From positions 1,054,001-1,118,000 of the forward strand of contig NZ_REFW01000001.1 of assembly GCF_003688855.1 (NCBI RefSeq): 64,000 nucleotides of DNA, read 5' to 3'. The notes below the pieces were generated by a model, which was given only the letters and a program-made list of their open reading frames with translations, was not told the origin of the DNA and made no database searches. Made by a program: the position numbers and the translations under genes. Source of the stretch: Tessaracoccus antarcticus. GTDB taxonomy: Bacteria; Actinomycetota; Actinomycetes; Propionibacteriales; Propionibacteriaceae. Shown here piece by piece: positions 33,778 to 41,929 of the stretch (its first letter is position 1; each line of letters starts with the position of its first letter).

Positions 33778-34764
33778 TCAGTTGTAGACGACCACGCGGT
33801 CGTTGACGCGGATGGAATTGAAGATGGCTTCCAGCGCGTTGTAATCGCGGACGTTCACGCAACCGTGGGACGAGCCGTTGTAGCCGCGGCGGTTGAAGTC
33901 CGAGGAGTAGTGCACAGCCTGGCCGCCCGAGAAGAACATGGCGAACGGCATGGCCGAGCCGTACAGGCTCGAGACGTGGTTGCGGGACTTGCGGAACAGG
34001 GTCCAGTTGCCGTTACGGGTGGGCGTCAGCTCGGAGCCGAACCGCACCGACACGACGTCCTGGATCTTGCCGTCGATCATGTAGGCCATCTTGCGCTGGT
34101 TCTTCGAGATGCAGAGCACCCGTCCGGTGTTGCAGCGAGAGTCCGTGCGGAACGAGGTTGTGTTCACGGGCGGTGCCGTGGGCTTCGGCGGCACGAACGC
34201 CGTCTCGACGGGCATGTTCGGCACGGCCGGGGCGGCCGGCAGGATGGTCTTCTGCGCGGGAACGGACGCGGTGCTGAACTGAACGATGTTGTTCAGGATC
34301 CAGCTGCTCTTCCGGAAGAACTTGCCGCCCTCGTTCACCACGTCGGAGACGAAGGCGTAGGAGCGGCAACCGCCCTGGCCGGTGGCCGGGGTGTTGCACT
34401 CGGTCTTCCACTTGCGACCATCCGGGGCATACCAGGCGTCGCTGCTGGTGGCCAGCGGGTTACCGGCCCACTGTCCCTCGTCGGAGGGCAGGTAGGTCAG
34501 GTTGTTGAAGACCCAGCCGTTGTGGTTGTAGTAGTTGCCAGCGTACTTGACCACCTTGGTGGCAAAGATCTCCGTGCGGCAACGCACCACGTTGGTGGAG
34601 TACATGTCACACGAGGTGCGCCAGTAGCGTCCGTTGACGAAGTGATCGCCGGGCTGGTTGTAGAGCGTCGGCTCCAGTGCCTTTGCTTCCTGCGGCAACG
34701 CAGCGAGGCCGAGGGTGGCACCCAGGATGACGGCCATGAATACGTGCAGTGCGCGCTTGAGCAT
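33778..34764 (-). CDS. Secreted L,D-transpeptidase (YkuD) with N-terminal four-Cys domain
   Basis: A 328-residue exported protein. The signal peptide is residues 1-29 (HVFMAVILGATLGLAALPQEAKA). Residues about 31-164 form the four-cysteine domain shared with four other proteins here (NGRYWRTSC, GWVFNNLTYLP, WKTECNTPATG). A Pro-rich spacer precedes the YkuD catalytic domain at about 200-328, with the active-site cysteine in SSHGCVNVRD (about residue 303). YkuD enzymes make 3-3 peptidoglycan cross-links or attach proteins to the wall. ATG 34764 is chosen because it opens the signal peptide and has GAAAGG 8 nt upstream. The RlpA-type gene upstream is similar in its first half and was probably formed by duplication of the shared module. 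Confidence 0.88.
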   Translation of the reverse strand: MLKRALHVFMAVILGATLGLAALPQEAKALEPTLYNQPGDHFVNGRYWRTSCDMYSTNVVRCRTEIFATKVVKYAGNYYNHNGWVFNNLTYLPSDEGQWAGNPLATSSDAWYAPDGRKWKTECNTPATGQGGCRSYAFVSDVVNEGGKFFRKSSWILNNIVQFSTASVPAQKTILPAAPAVPNMPVETAFVPPKPTAPPVNTTSFRTDSRCNTGRVLCISKNQRKMAYMIDGKIQDVVSVRFGSELTPTRNGNWTLFRKSRNHVSSLYGSAMPFAMFFSGGQAVHYSSDFNRRGYNGSSHGCVNVRDYNALEAIFNSIRVNDRVVVYN

Positions 34765-34906
34765 GCAGGAGCCTTTCTGATATTGGGATGAAATGACGAT
34801 AACATCGGCGCGAATTTGATCCAAGACGGCCGCATGGGGGACAAAAGAATTGACCCCGCCGGCTTACGCCGACGGGGCCACACCTCACGGGGGGGATGAG
34901 GCGGAT

Positions 34907-35782
34907 CTAGGAGACGACCTGGTAGCTGACCTTGATGTGGCCGGCGGAGATTCCGCCGATGGCCGACATGGCAGCTTTGGAGAGGTCGAGGCAGCGGCCC
35001 GAAACGTAGGGGCCACGGTCGTTGATGCGCACCACGACGGACTTGCCGTTGGCGGGGTTGGTGACCTTCACCCGGGTGCCGAACTTCAGCGTCTTGTGGG
35101 CGGCCGTCAAGTCGTTGGTGTTGAACCGCTCACCGTTGGCGGTCATCTGGCCCTCCCAGTAGTACGACGCGCTGCACGTGCCGCCGGCGCCGCCCGCTGC
35201 TGCAGCGACCGGAGTCTTGAAGGCCTTCTCCACGGGCACGTTCGCCACGGCGGGGGCCTTCGGGGGGATCGTCGTCTGGGCGGGGGTCCCCTTGGAGGAG
35301 AACTGGACCATGTTGTTGAACAGCCATGCGCTCTGCGACACGAACTTGCCGCCCGTGTTCACCACGTTCCGGGAAAGGACATAGGAACGGCAGCCGTTCT
35401 TGCCGGTGGCGGCGGTGTTGCATTCCGTCTTCCAACGGTGGCCGTCTGCGGCGGTCCACTGCTTGTTCGTCGCCAGCGGGTTGTTCTTCCACGCGGCCTT
35501 GCCGGAGGGCAGGTAGGTCATGTTGTTGAAGACCCAGCCGTTGTGGTTGTAGAAGCGTCCGTTGCTCTTGACCACCTTGGTGGCCCAGATGTTCGTGCTG
35601 CACCGCACCACCGTGGAGGAGTACATCTCACACGAGGTCTTCCAGTACCGGCCGTTGACCAGGTGGTCGCCCGGCTGGTTGTAGACCGTGTAGGTCAGTG
35701 CACTCGCACTCTGGGTGGAGACGACGCCGAACACGGCACCCATCAGAACCACGAGCATGATGTGCAAAGAGCGCTTCAGCAT
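34907..35782 (-). CDS. Secreted RlpA-like double-psi beta-barrel protein with N-terminal four-Cys domain
   Basis: A 291-residue exported protein. Signal peptide residues 1-28, the four-Cys domain at about 30-164 ([41 protein letters not shown]), a short Pro/Ala spacer, then an RlpA-type double-psi beta-barrel at about 203-291 ([47 protein letters not shown]). The Asp of NDRGP and the earlier Tyr/Thr segment are those of lytic-transglycosylase RlpA relatives, so a muralytic role is plausible. Activity varies within the family. GAGG lies 5 nt before ATG 35782. It is followed at 34764 by the L,D-transpeptidase gene on the same strand; each seems to have its own transcription signals. Confidence 0.85.
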   Translation of the reverse strand: MLKRSLHIMLVVLMGAVFGVVSTQSASALTYTVYNQPGDHLVNGRYWKTSCEMYSSTVVRCSTNIWATKVVKSNGRFYNHNGWVFNNMTYLPSGKAAWKNNPLATNKQWTAADGHRWKTECNTAATGKNGCRSYVLSRNVVNTGGKFVSQSAWLFNNMVQFSSKGTPAQTTIPPKAPAVANVPVEKAFKTPVAAAAGGAGGTCSASYYWEGQMTANGERFNTNDLTAAHKTLKFGTRVKVTNPANGKSVVVRINDRGPYVSGRCLDLSKAAMSAIGGISAGHIKVSYQVVS

Positions 35783-35981
35783 CCCAACCTCTTTCAGTAA
35801 CGTTACGAACGAATAGGAACGTAACACGAAGTTCCTGTGAAATCCAAAGAATTCGTTCAGCTTGGGTTGAGGGTTGGCGTGGAGCTCACAGTCTGTTTGA
35901 GCGCTCAGGTGGTGGTTGGGGGGTGGCGGATTCTTGGGGTTGTTCTCAACCTAGCCTCAGGTTGTTGTGGGGGCGGCACGT

Positions 35982-36025
35982 CGATACGCCGCTGCTCGTT
36001 CCTCGCGGCGGCTACTCAGGGAGCG
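35982..36025. repeat. Interspersed repeat, copy 1
   Basis: The core CGCCGCTGCTCGTTCCTCGC followed by GGCGGCTACTCAGG can fold on itself (CGCCGC with GCGGCG). It resembles the GTCGAGTAG/GATACGCC elements scattered through actinobacterial genomes. Copies lie at 36090 and 38620. The surrounding 35838-36142 contains no gene. Confidence 0.7.
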
Positions 36026-36089
36026 GGAAAGTGGGGGTGCGCGGGGCAGCGGGGAATGGTCGGCGCTCGGGACGCTGGTTGGAGGCGAT

Positions 36090-36133
36090 CGATATGCCGC
36101 TGCTCGTTCCTCGCGGCGGCCACTCAGGCAGCG
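36090..36133. repeat. Interspersed repeat, copy 2
   Basis: This copy differs from copy 1 at only three positions over 44 bp and lies 64 nt downstream in the same orientation, just beyond the 3' end of the serine hydrolase gene, whose last codons it overlaps. Confidence 0.7.
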
Positions 36134-36142
36134 AGGTTTGCA

Positions 36143-37555
36143 CTACTCGGGCAGCGGCGAGGTGTCGCTGTCCGCGACGACGAAGGAGGGCACTGCCAGT
36201 GATGTCAGGTCCGGACGCCACAGCGGAACCGTGTGCCACGCGGCGGTGAGCTCTCCCGCGACGGAGCGAACCACCAGGCGGTGGGGTGAGGACGGCACCA
36301 CCAGATGGATCTCCACACCGTCGTCGACAGTGGCTCCTCGTGCGGCCAGGACGAGGCGACCACTGTCTGTTCGCCCCGGTTGCTGGTGGTAGTCATCCAG
36401 TGCGACGTCACACACCTGGTGCAGCCACTTCCCCTCGGGAACGTCAATGGTGAGGGGGCCAAGGGTGAGGTCCCAGCCCCCGGGACGTGCAGCCAACCGC
36501 CAGGGGCGCGGCGCGGGGTCGCCCGCTGGTGCGTTGGCGTCCACCTCGATCGATTCGCGCCAGGAGTCGAGGCCGTCCAGCCGGGCAGACAGTTCCACCT
36601 CGGCAGCGGGGTTGCGGTGGAGGGCAACGTCGGACACTGACTCGACGAGCCGCCACCACACGTCGAGCGTCGCCTGCGTGTTCGTGGTGGCACCGAGATA
36701 GGCGATGGCCATGTCCAGTTCCGGGATGACCAGGCAGAACTGGCCGTAGGCGCCATCGGCACGGAAACCGTGCTGGCTCATCCATACCTGGCGGCCGTAA
36801 CCGCATGCCCAGTCCGGAGCCTCCTGGTTCTGCTGAGAATTGTCGACCATCGGGAGGGCGAGCGCGTCCACCCAGTCGGCGGGGATTGCCTGCTCGCCGT
36901 CGAAGCTCCCGCGCGCCGTGAGGGCAACGCCCAGGCGTGTGAGGTCATCGAGGGTGATGTGGAGCCCGGAGTATCCCTGGTCCAGGGGTCCCTGCGGCGT
37001 CCACCACCGATCGGGGATGCCGAGGGGGTCGAGGATCCGGGGGCGCAGGTAGTCCGTGAGACGTTGCCCGGTGATCGCGGTGACGAGGTGGGACAGGACG
37101 TAGCTCGAGGGGGAGCTGTACGCGAAGTGGGTGCCCGGCTGGTGGATGGGGGGCGTGGACAGCACTGTCGCGGTCTCGTACGGGGGCCCCATCTGCGCCA
37201 ACTGCTCGTCGGTGTGTCCCGTGGACATCGACAGGAGATGGCCGACGGTGATGCCGGCCGGGTTGGGAATGTCCAGGTGGGTATCGACGGTGTCGGTGAC
37301 GGCGAGGCGCCCCTCAGCGACAAGATGACCGATCGCCACGGAGGTGAAGGTTTTCGACACCGAGTACACCTGGCCTGCCTGCTCGGCGGTCCACGGTGCC
37401 CAGCTGCCGGAAGCCAGGACGCGGCCGTGGCGCACGATGGCGAACCCGTGGGGGTCGAGCCCCTGGTCCTCGAGCGCGGTCAGGGCGCGCAGGATCAACA
37501 GGGAGTCCAGGCCGTGGGCTTCCGGGGACGCATGGTGCAGGTGGCCGCGCATCAT
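36143..37555 (-). CDS. Serine hydrolase, beta-lactamase (class C)/EstB family
   Basis: A 470-residue protein with a beta-lactamase-type domain over residues about 10-350 and a beta-rich C-terminal part. The nucleophile motif is SVSK at about 65-68 (VYSVSKTFTS). A tyrosine motif (FAYSSPSS) stands where YxN is expected. No signal peptide is present, so it is cytoplasmic, unlike true beta-lactamases. Its start overlaps the stop of the LacI regulator gene by 4 nt, so it is coupled to the regulator of the xylan locus. A role in removing acetyl or other esters from imported xylo-oligosaccharides would fit but is inferred. The start could be either of two adjacent ATG codons. Confidence 0.8.
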   Translation of the reverse strand: MMRGHLHHASPEAHGLDSLLILRALTALEDQGLDPHGFAIVRHGRVLASGSWAPWTAEQAGQVYSVSKTFTSVAIGHLVAEGRLAVTDTVDTHLDIPNPAGITVGHLLSMSTGHTDEQLAQMGPPYETATVLSTPPIHQPGTHFAYSSPSSYVLSHLVTAITGQRLTDYLRPRILDPLGIPDRWWTPQGPLDQGYSGLHITLDDLTRLGVALTARGSFDGEQAIPADWVDALALPMVDNSQQNQEAPDWACGYGRQVWMSQHGFRADGAYGQFCLVIPELDMAIAYLGATTNTQATLDVWWRLVESVSDVALHRNPAAEVELSARLDGLDSWRESIEVDANAPAGDPAPRPWRLAARPGGWDLTLGPLTIDVPEGKWLHQVCDVALDDYHQQPGRTDSGRLVLAARGATVDDGVEIHLVVPSSPHRLVVRSVAGELTAAWHTVPLWRPDLTSLAVPSFVVADSDTSPLPE

Positions 37556-38556
37556 GGCGAGGTCGGCATGGTCGACTCGCGGATCACGAGTTCAGTGGCG
37601 AGGTCCATACGCATGGATACAAGCTCCTTACCTTCAGCGAGTGAGAGAACCATTCTGGTGGCCAGGGCGCCCATTTCGCGCAGCGGCTGGCGCACCGTCG
37701 TCAGCGGGGGACTGAGCCACGCAGTCATGGGTAGATCGTCGTAGCCCACGATGGACAGGTCCTGGGGGAGGCGCATGCCAGCCTCGTGGGCGGCTCGCTG
37801 CACTCCGAGCGCCTGGTGGTCCGAGCCGGCGAAGATGGCGGTGGGCGGGTCCTCCAGGGCGAGCAGTGCGGTCGCGTGCTGGTACCCGCCCTCAGCGGTG
37901 AAGTCGCCCCAACGGATGAGTGCCGGGTCGGGCGTGATGCCCGCCTCGTCGTGAGCGGAGCGGTACCCATCCACCCGCGCACGGCTGCACAGGACGTGCG
38001 GTGCGCCCGAGATGACGCCGATGCGGCGGTGCCCCAGTTCGAGGAGGTGACGGGTGGCGGCCAGCCCGCCGTCCCAGTTGGTGGAGCCCACGGTCGGCAC
38101 CCCCACCGGTGGTTGGCCCTCGGTGTCGACGACGACGAACGGGATGGAGCGGGCCAGAAGCTGCTCCCGCTGCTCGTCCTCCAGCGTGGAGAGGGCAAGG
38201 ATGACTCCCACGGGCCGCCGTGACATCACGCCGTCGAGCCAACGCTGCGGCGGTCTGTGGGCGCCGCGCAGCTCCGAGACCACGACGCTCAGACGGCGGG
38301 CGGAGGCTGCCTCCTCGACGCCCAGCATGATCTCGTGGGCCCACATGTTGTCCATGGAGCGGAACACGAGGTCCAGGAGGCCCGACTTTCGAGCAGTGGG
38401 GGAGACGGATCGGCGGTAATTGTGGCGCTTCAGGGCTTCGTCCACGCGTGCTCGGGTACCTGGCGCGACGTCGCTGCGGCCATTGAGCACCTTGGAGACG
38501 GTGGGGACGGAGACCCCAAGCGACGCGGCGATCTCCGCAATTGTTGTGCGAGACAT
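37552..38556 (-). CDS. LacI-family regulator of the xylan locus
   Basis: A 334-residue regulator with the DNA-binding headpiece at residues 5-55 (TIAEIAASLGVSVPTVSKVL, NYRRSVSP) and a sugar-sensing domain after it (MLGVEEAASARR, VGVILALSTLEDEQR, GLAATRHLLELGHRRIGVISG). AAGGAG lies 6 nt before the ATG. It resembles the actinobacterial XylR/BxlR group. A CGCAACTTTCG site lies just upstream of its ribosome site, and CGAAAGTTTCG lies before the divergent GH10 gene. These match the CGAAA-S-TTTCG operators known for xylan regulators in Streptomyces. It likely represses itself and the secreted xylanase until xylo-oligosaccharides appear. Confidence 0.9.
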   Translation of the reverse strand: MSRTTIAEIAASLGVSVPTVSKVLNGRSDVAPGTRARVDEALKRHNYRRSVSPTARKSGLLDLVFRSMDNMWAHEIMLGVEEAASARRLSVVVSELRGAHRPPQRWLDGVMSRRPVGVILALSTLEDEQREQLLARSIPFVVVDTEGQPPVGVPTVGSTNWDGGLAATRHLLELGHRRIGVISGAPHVLCSRARVDGYRSAHDEAGITPDPALIRWGDFTAEGGYQHATALLALEDPPTAIFAGSDHQALGVQRAAHEAGMRLPQDLSIVGYDDLPMTAWLSPPLTTVRQPLREMGALATRMVLSLAEGKELVSMRMDLATELVIRESTMPTSP

Positions 38557-38567
38557 CGGTTCTCCTT

Positions 38568-38578
38568 CGCAACTTTCG
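38568..38578. promoter_or_regulatory. Operator before the xylan LacI gene
   Basis: CGCAACTTTCG differs by one base from the palindrome CGAAACTTTCG. It lies 12 nt before the LacI start codon, directly upstream of the ribosome site, which suggests autoregulation. Confidence 0.6.
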
Positions 38579-38619
38579 AGAAGTCTACCGCGTGTGATGG
38601 GCTGTGCTGGGACGCCCTT

Positions 38620-38658
38620 TGATCCGCCGCACTCGTTCCTCGTGGCGGCTACTCAGGA
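38620..38658. repeat. Interspersed repeat, copy 3
   Basis: A diverged copy (CCGCCGCACTCGTTCCTCGT, then GGCGGCTACTCAGG) of the repeats at 35982 and 36090. Paired changes on the two arms keep CCGCC opposite GGCGG. Confidence 0.6.
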
Positions 38659-38700
38659 CACATGTGGGGGCATCCGGGGGCGGCTGCTCATGATGCAGAT

Positions 38701-38713
38701 GGGGGGGGGGGGG
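38701..38713. other. Run of thirteen G residues
   Basis: An uninterrupted G13 tract in the non-coding DNA between the divergent LacI and GH10 genes, within a generally G-rich stretch. It is about 110 nt upstream of the GH10 promoter. Length may vary in the population or may be a sequencing artefact. Confidence 0.7.
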
Positions 38714-38821
38714 ATCCGGGGCGGCATCTTACGACACAGAGGGGGGCGTGGGGGCAGGCGCGGCCCTCGGTGGGGCGGGTCACCCTTTTGGCTGGGACCG
38801 AAACTAATTGAGTGAAAACCC

Positions 38822-38889
38822 TTGACCTTGGGGCCCAGGGCCGCGTAGCTTACCGACCTAAGGTATCGACGCCGATACCGAAAGTTTCG
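38822..38889 (+). promoter_or_regulatory. Promoter and operators of the secreted xylanase gene
   Basis: TTGACC (38822-38827), an 18-nt spacer and TAGCTT (38846-38851) form a promoter. Downstream lie a 7-4-7 inverted repeat (GGTATCG/CGATACC, 38862-38879) and the palindrome CGAAAGTTTCG (38879-38889), the expected binding site of a XylR/BxlR-type LacI repressor. The two palindromes share one base, so they may bind different proteins or two dimers. Confidence 0.7.
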
Positions 38890-38915
38890 ACACCTCACGA
38901 GGAAGTGGGAAAGAC

Positions 38916-41138
38916 ATGTCTGCTGGAACCACTCTGGGCGACGAGAACAGGCCGCCCAGGCACCGCTCAATCGGCCAGTCCCGAGCCGGTCGTTGGCTGG
39001 CTGTCGGGGTAGGAGTCACGCTTGCTGCCACGGGGCTCGTCGCGCCAGCCCAGAGCGCCGCCGATGAAGGTGCGTTCGACGTGGAGATCAACGCGACGGG
39101 GAAGGGGACCTTCTCCGGAGCGGGCACCTACAGCGCCGGCGACACGGTGACCCTCACTGCGAATCCGTCCAGCACCAACGTCTGGGGCGGTTGGACCTCC
39201 CCGGAGTTGGGTTGGATCGGAGCGCGCACCACGTCGTTCACGATGCCCGAGGGCGACGTCGCCCTCGACACCACCTTCCGGCCGCAGATCGCCCCCCTCA
39301 AGGATGTCTACGCCGACTACTTCACGGTGGGCAACATCTACTCCGGCCCACAGTCGTACGCGGAGGGCTCGCCGAACTCGAACACGATCGCCCGTCACTT
39401 CAACGTCATGACCGCCGAGAACATCATGAAGCCGGTCGAACTGCTGCCCAACAACAACATCGACCCGGTGACCGGCGAGTTCACCTTCAACTTTGGCCCG
39501 GCCGACGCCTTCGTTGACCAGACCATCGAGCGGGGCATGGGCGTGCACGGACACGTCCTCGTGTGGCACGGCCAGTCGCCGGACCGCATCAACAGCGGCA
39601 CAACCGGCGGGACCCGTGCGCTGGCCAAGGCCAACATGGAACGCTACATCGAGACGGTTCTCACGCACTTCAAGGACCGCACCGTCTCTTGGGACGTTGT
39701 CAATGAGGCATTCGTCGATGGGCTCGCGGAGTTCGACCCCGCCACCCAGGACTGGCGTGACTTCCTGCGCGGCGGCCCCAACGGTGGCGCCTCCAACTGG
39801 TACAAGGCCTACGCCAACGGCGCCGACGCTGCGGCCGGCGAGACCGCGGGTGACTTCCTCTACGACGCGTTCGTGTTCGCCCGGAAGTACGGACCCGAAG
39901 TCAAGCTCGAGTACAACGACTTCAACGTCTTCCAGTCCGAGGGCAAGGCCAAGGCGATCATCGCCATGGCCACGGAGCTCAATGAGCGGTATGCGGACGA
40001 GTTCCCGGCCGACCCGCGCCAGCTCGTCGAAACCATCGGCATGCAGTCGCACACCTACATCAACCAGACGCCGGCTTTCGCGTGCTCTGACCACACCGAA
40101 CTCGCCGACCTCGTGGACGACGATGCCGCCGATTGGAAGCCCGGCGCCTGTTCCGATGCGGCGTCGGTCGAGCGGTCCATCCAGCTCATCATCGAGGCCG
40201 GAATGGACGCAGACGTGAGCGAGCTTGATCTCCAGGTCTGGGAGGCCTACAACGGCCAGCCGGAAGGTGACAGCGCGGCCAACTACCGTGACCTGACCGA
40301 CCCATCGGTCAAGGACCGGATCTCCAAGGACGGCTTCACCTACTGGGTGGGCAAGATTACCAACCGTGCTGAGCTGGAGGCGATCCAGGCGCAGCGGTTC
40401 GCCGAGTACTTCGCGGTCTACAAGAAGTACGCGGACCACATTGACGGTGTCACGTTCTGGGGGTTGAACGATCAGCTCAGCTGGCGCTCCACCCACAATC
40501 CCCTGATCTTCAACAGCGACTGGTCAGAGAAGCTGGGGGCTGTGGCAGTTGCCGACCCGGAGGCGTGGCTCAGCAAGAACGACCCAGGCACGAATCCGAG
40601 CCCGAGTCCCAGCCCGAGCGTGAGCCCGAGCCCGAGCCCGAGCGCAAGCCCGAGTTCTCCGGCGACCCAACCTTCGGTGAAGCCGACGGTGACGGTGACC
40701 GTCACGGCACCCCCGAGCCAGGGCGACCTGTACACCACGCCGGGGTTCCACCGGGTCAATGGGCGGGACTGGTTCACCACGTGTGAGCCCTACTCGCAGA
40801 CGGTGCGGTGCACCACGAAGATCTGGGCCACCACGACCACCCGGTCCGCCTCCGGAAGCTACGTCAACACCAACGGCTGGGTGTTCAACAACCTCACCTA
40901 CCTGCCGATGATGACCCGCAAGGCGTGGGGGGCAAACCCGCTGGCCAACACCGGCGAGTTCATGAGCAACGGTCGGAGCTGGCGCACGGAGTGCGACACC
41001 GCCGCGACGGGTCGCAACGGTTGCCGGAGCTTCATCTGGATCAAGAACGTGGTGACACCCACCGCGCTTCCAGGCGGCGGTTACAGCTACAAGCTCGTCG
41101 ACACCTGGGTGTTCAACAACCTGGTCAGGTTCCGTTGA
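38916..41138 (+). CDS. Secreted GH10 endo-1,4-beta-xylanase with C-terminal four-Cys domain
   Basis: A 740-residue secreted enzyme. A long signal peptide ends near residue 50 (LAATGLVAPAQSAA). Residues about 52-125 are a bacterial beta-repeat of the InlB/Flg_new kind (GTYSAGDTVTLTANPSS, WGGWTSPE, SFTMPEGDV). The GH10 barrel spans about 130-550, with acid/base Glu in WDVVNEAF (about residue 266) and nucleophile in DVSELDLQVW (about residue 436). A Pro/Ser linker (SPSPSPS) leads to the four-Cys domain at about 604-740. ATG 38916 has GGAAGTGGGA upstream. It is divergent from the LacI gene and is controlled by the CGAAAGTTTCG operator. It would start xylan breakdown outside the cell. Confidence 0.93.
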   Translation: MSAGTTLGDENRPPRHRSIGQSRAGRWLAVGVGVTLAATGLVAPAQSAADEGAFDVEINATGKGTFSGAGTYSAGDTVTLTANPSSTNVWGGWTSPELGWIGARTTSFTMPEGDVALDTTFRPQIAPLKDVYADYFTVGNIYSGPQSYAEGSPNSNTIARHFNVMTAENIMKPVELLPNNNIDPVTGEFTFNFGPADAFVDQTIERGMGVHGHVLVWHGQSPDRINSGTTGGTRALAKANMERYIETVLTHFKDRTVSWDVVNEAFVDGLAEFDPATQDWRDFLRGGPNGGASNWYKAYANGADAAAGETAGDFLYDAFVFARKYGPEVKLEYNDFNVFQSEGKAKAIIAMATELNERYADEFPADPRQLVETIGMQSHTYINQTPAFACSDHTELADLVDDDAADWKPGACSDAASVERSIQLIIEAGMDADVSELDLQVWEAYNGQPEGDSAANYRDLTDPSVKDRISKDGFTYWVGKITNRAELEAIQAQRFAEYFAVYKKYADHIDGVTFWGLNDQLSWRSTHNPLIFNSDWSEKLGAVAVADPEAWLSKNDPGTNPSPSPSPSVSPSPSPSASPSSPATQPSVKPTVTVTVTAPPSQGDLYTTPGFHRVNGRDWFTTCEPYSQTVRCTTKIWATTTTRSASGSYVNTNGWVFNNLTYLPMMTRKAWGANPLANTGEFMSNGRSWRTECDTAATGRNGCRSFIWIKNVVTPTALPGGGYSYKLVDTWVFNNLVRFR

Positions 41139-41188
41139 TCACGACGCCGCCAGTGCACTCAGATGTGATGGCCTGAGGCCAGGGGGGA

Positions 41189-41213
41189 GGGGTGGGTGCA
41201 TGGCACCCACCCC
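41189..41213 (+). terminator. Terminator after the secreted xylanase gene
   Basis: GGGGTGGGTGC and GCACCCACCCC form a perfect 11-bp stem with a 3-nt loop, 50 nt after the stop. Confidence 0.7.
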
Positions 41214-41240
41214 GTTCCCACGCTCACCGCGTCCGGCCAG

Positions 41241-41430
41241 TCAGGAGCGGGGCGGGCAGGTGGTGGAGCGAAGGACCAACGATGTGGGGAGCATGACATG
41301 GGTCTCGGTGTCACTCTGGCCCTCAATGAGCTGGATGAGGAGGCGCAACGCCTCGGAGCCCATCTGCTGGATGGGCTGGTTGATGGTAGTCAGCGGGGGA
41401 GTGGCGAGCGCGGACTCCGGCACGTTGTCG
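41241..41430 (-). pseudogene. 3' fragment of a second LacI-family regulator gene
   Basis: The reverse strand encodes only the last about 63 residues of a LacI protein (DNVPESALATPPLTTINQP, then a helix QMGSEALRLLIQLIEG and the closing LPTSLVLRSTTCPPRS). The DNA-binding and most of the sensor domain are absent. Reading frame continuity stops at about 41430, where the sequence changes abruptly to permease coding on the other strand. It is the left side of a deletion junction. Confidence 0.8.
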
Positions 41431-41929
41431 AACCAAGATCGGCCTGCCGGGCTGGGCGGTCGACTGGCTGTCGGATCCGAAGATCGCGATCTGGTCGCTG
41501 CTCCTGATCATCTCCTGGAAGTACATCGGCTTCGCCGTCATCCTCTTCCTCGCGGGGCTCCAGAGCATCCCCGAGGAACTGTTCGAGGCCGCCGCCATCG
41601 ACGGCGCCTCCTACTGGAGGACGCAGCGACACATCACGGTACCCCTGCTCGGCCCCACGGTCCGGATCTGGGCGTTCCTGTCCATCATCGGATCCCTGCA
41701 GCTCTTCGACCTCGTCTACATCATCTGGGGCCAGTACGTCTCCGCCACTGCCGGCACCTCGACGATGGCCACCTACATGGTCACCTACGGGCGCAACGCC
41801 GGCGAGTTCGGATACGGCAACGCCGTGGCCGTCGTGCTGTTCCTCATCTCGCTCGTCATCGCCCTGATCTACCAGCGCTACGTGCTCCGGCGCGACACCG
41901 AGGGCGCCCTCACAGGAAAGGGGAAGTGA
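41431..41929 (+). pseudogene. 3' fragment of a MalF-type ABC permease gene
   Basis: From about 41432 the forward strand encodes the C-terminal about 165 residues of a CUT1 permease: KIGLPGWAVDWLSDPKIAIW, WKYIGFAVILFLAGLQSIP, the EAA loop EELFEAAAIDGASYWR, GTSTMATYMVTYGRNAG and the closing YQRYVLRRDTEGAL. The first four helices and the start are missing. The stop overlaps the ATG of the MalG gene, as in an intact operon. It is the right side of the deletion that joined it to the LacI fragment. The truncated protein is unlikely to form a working channel. Confidence 0.85.

Noticed and set aside
38420-38815. 131-codon forward frame across the LacI start and the G-tract
   Set aside because: It is antisense to the LacI N-terminus and runs through the homopolymer and repeat. 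No coding character.
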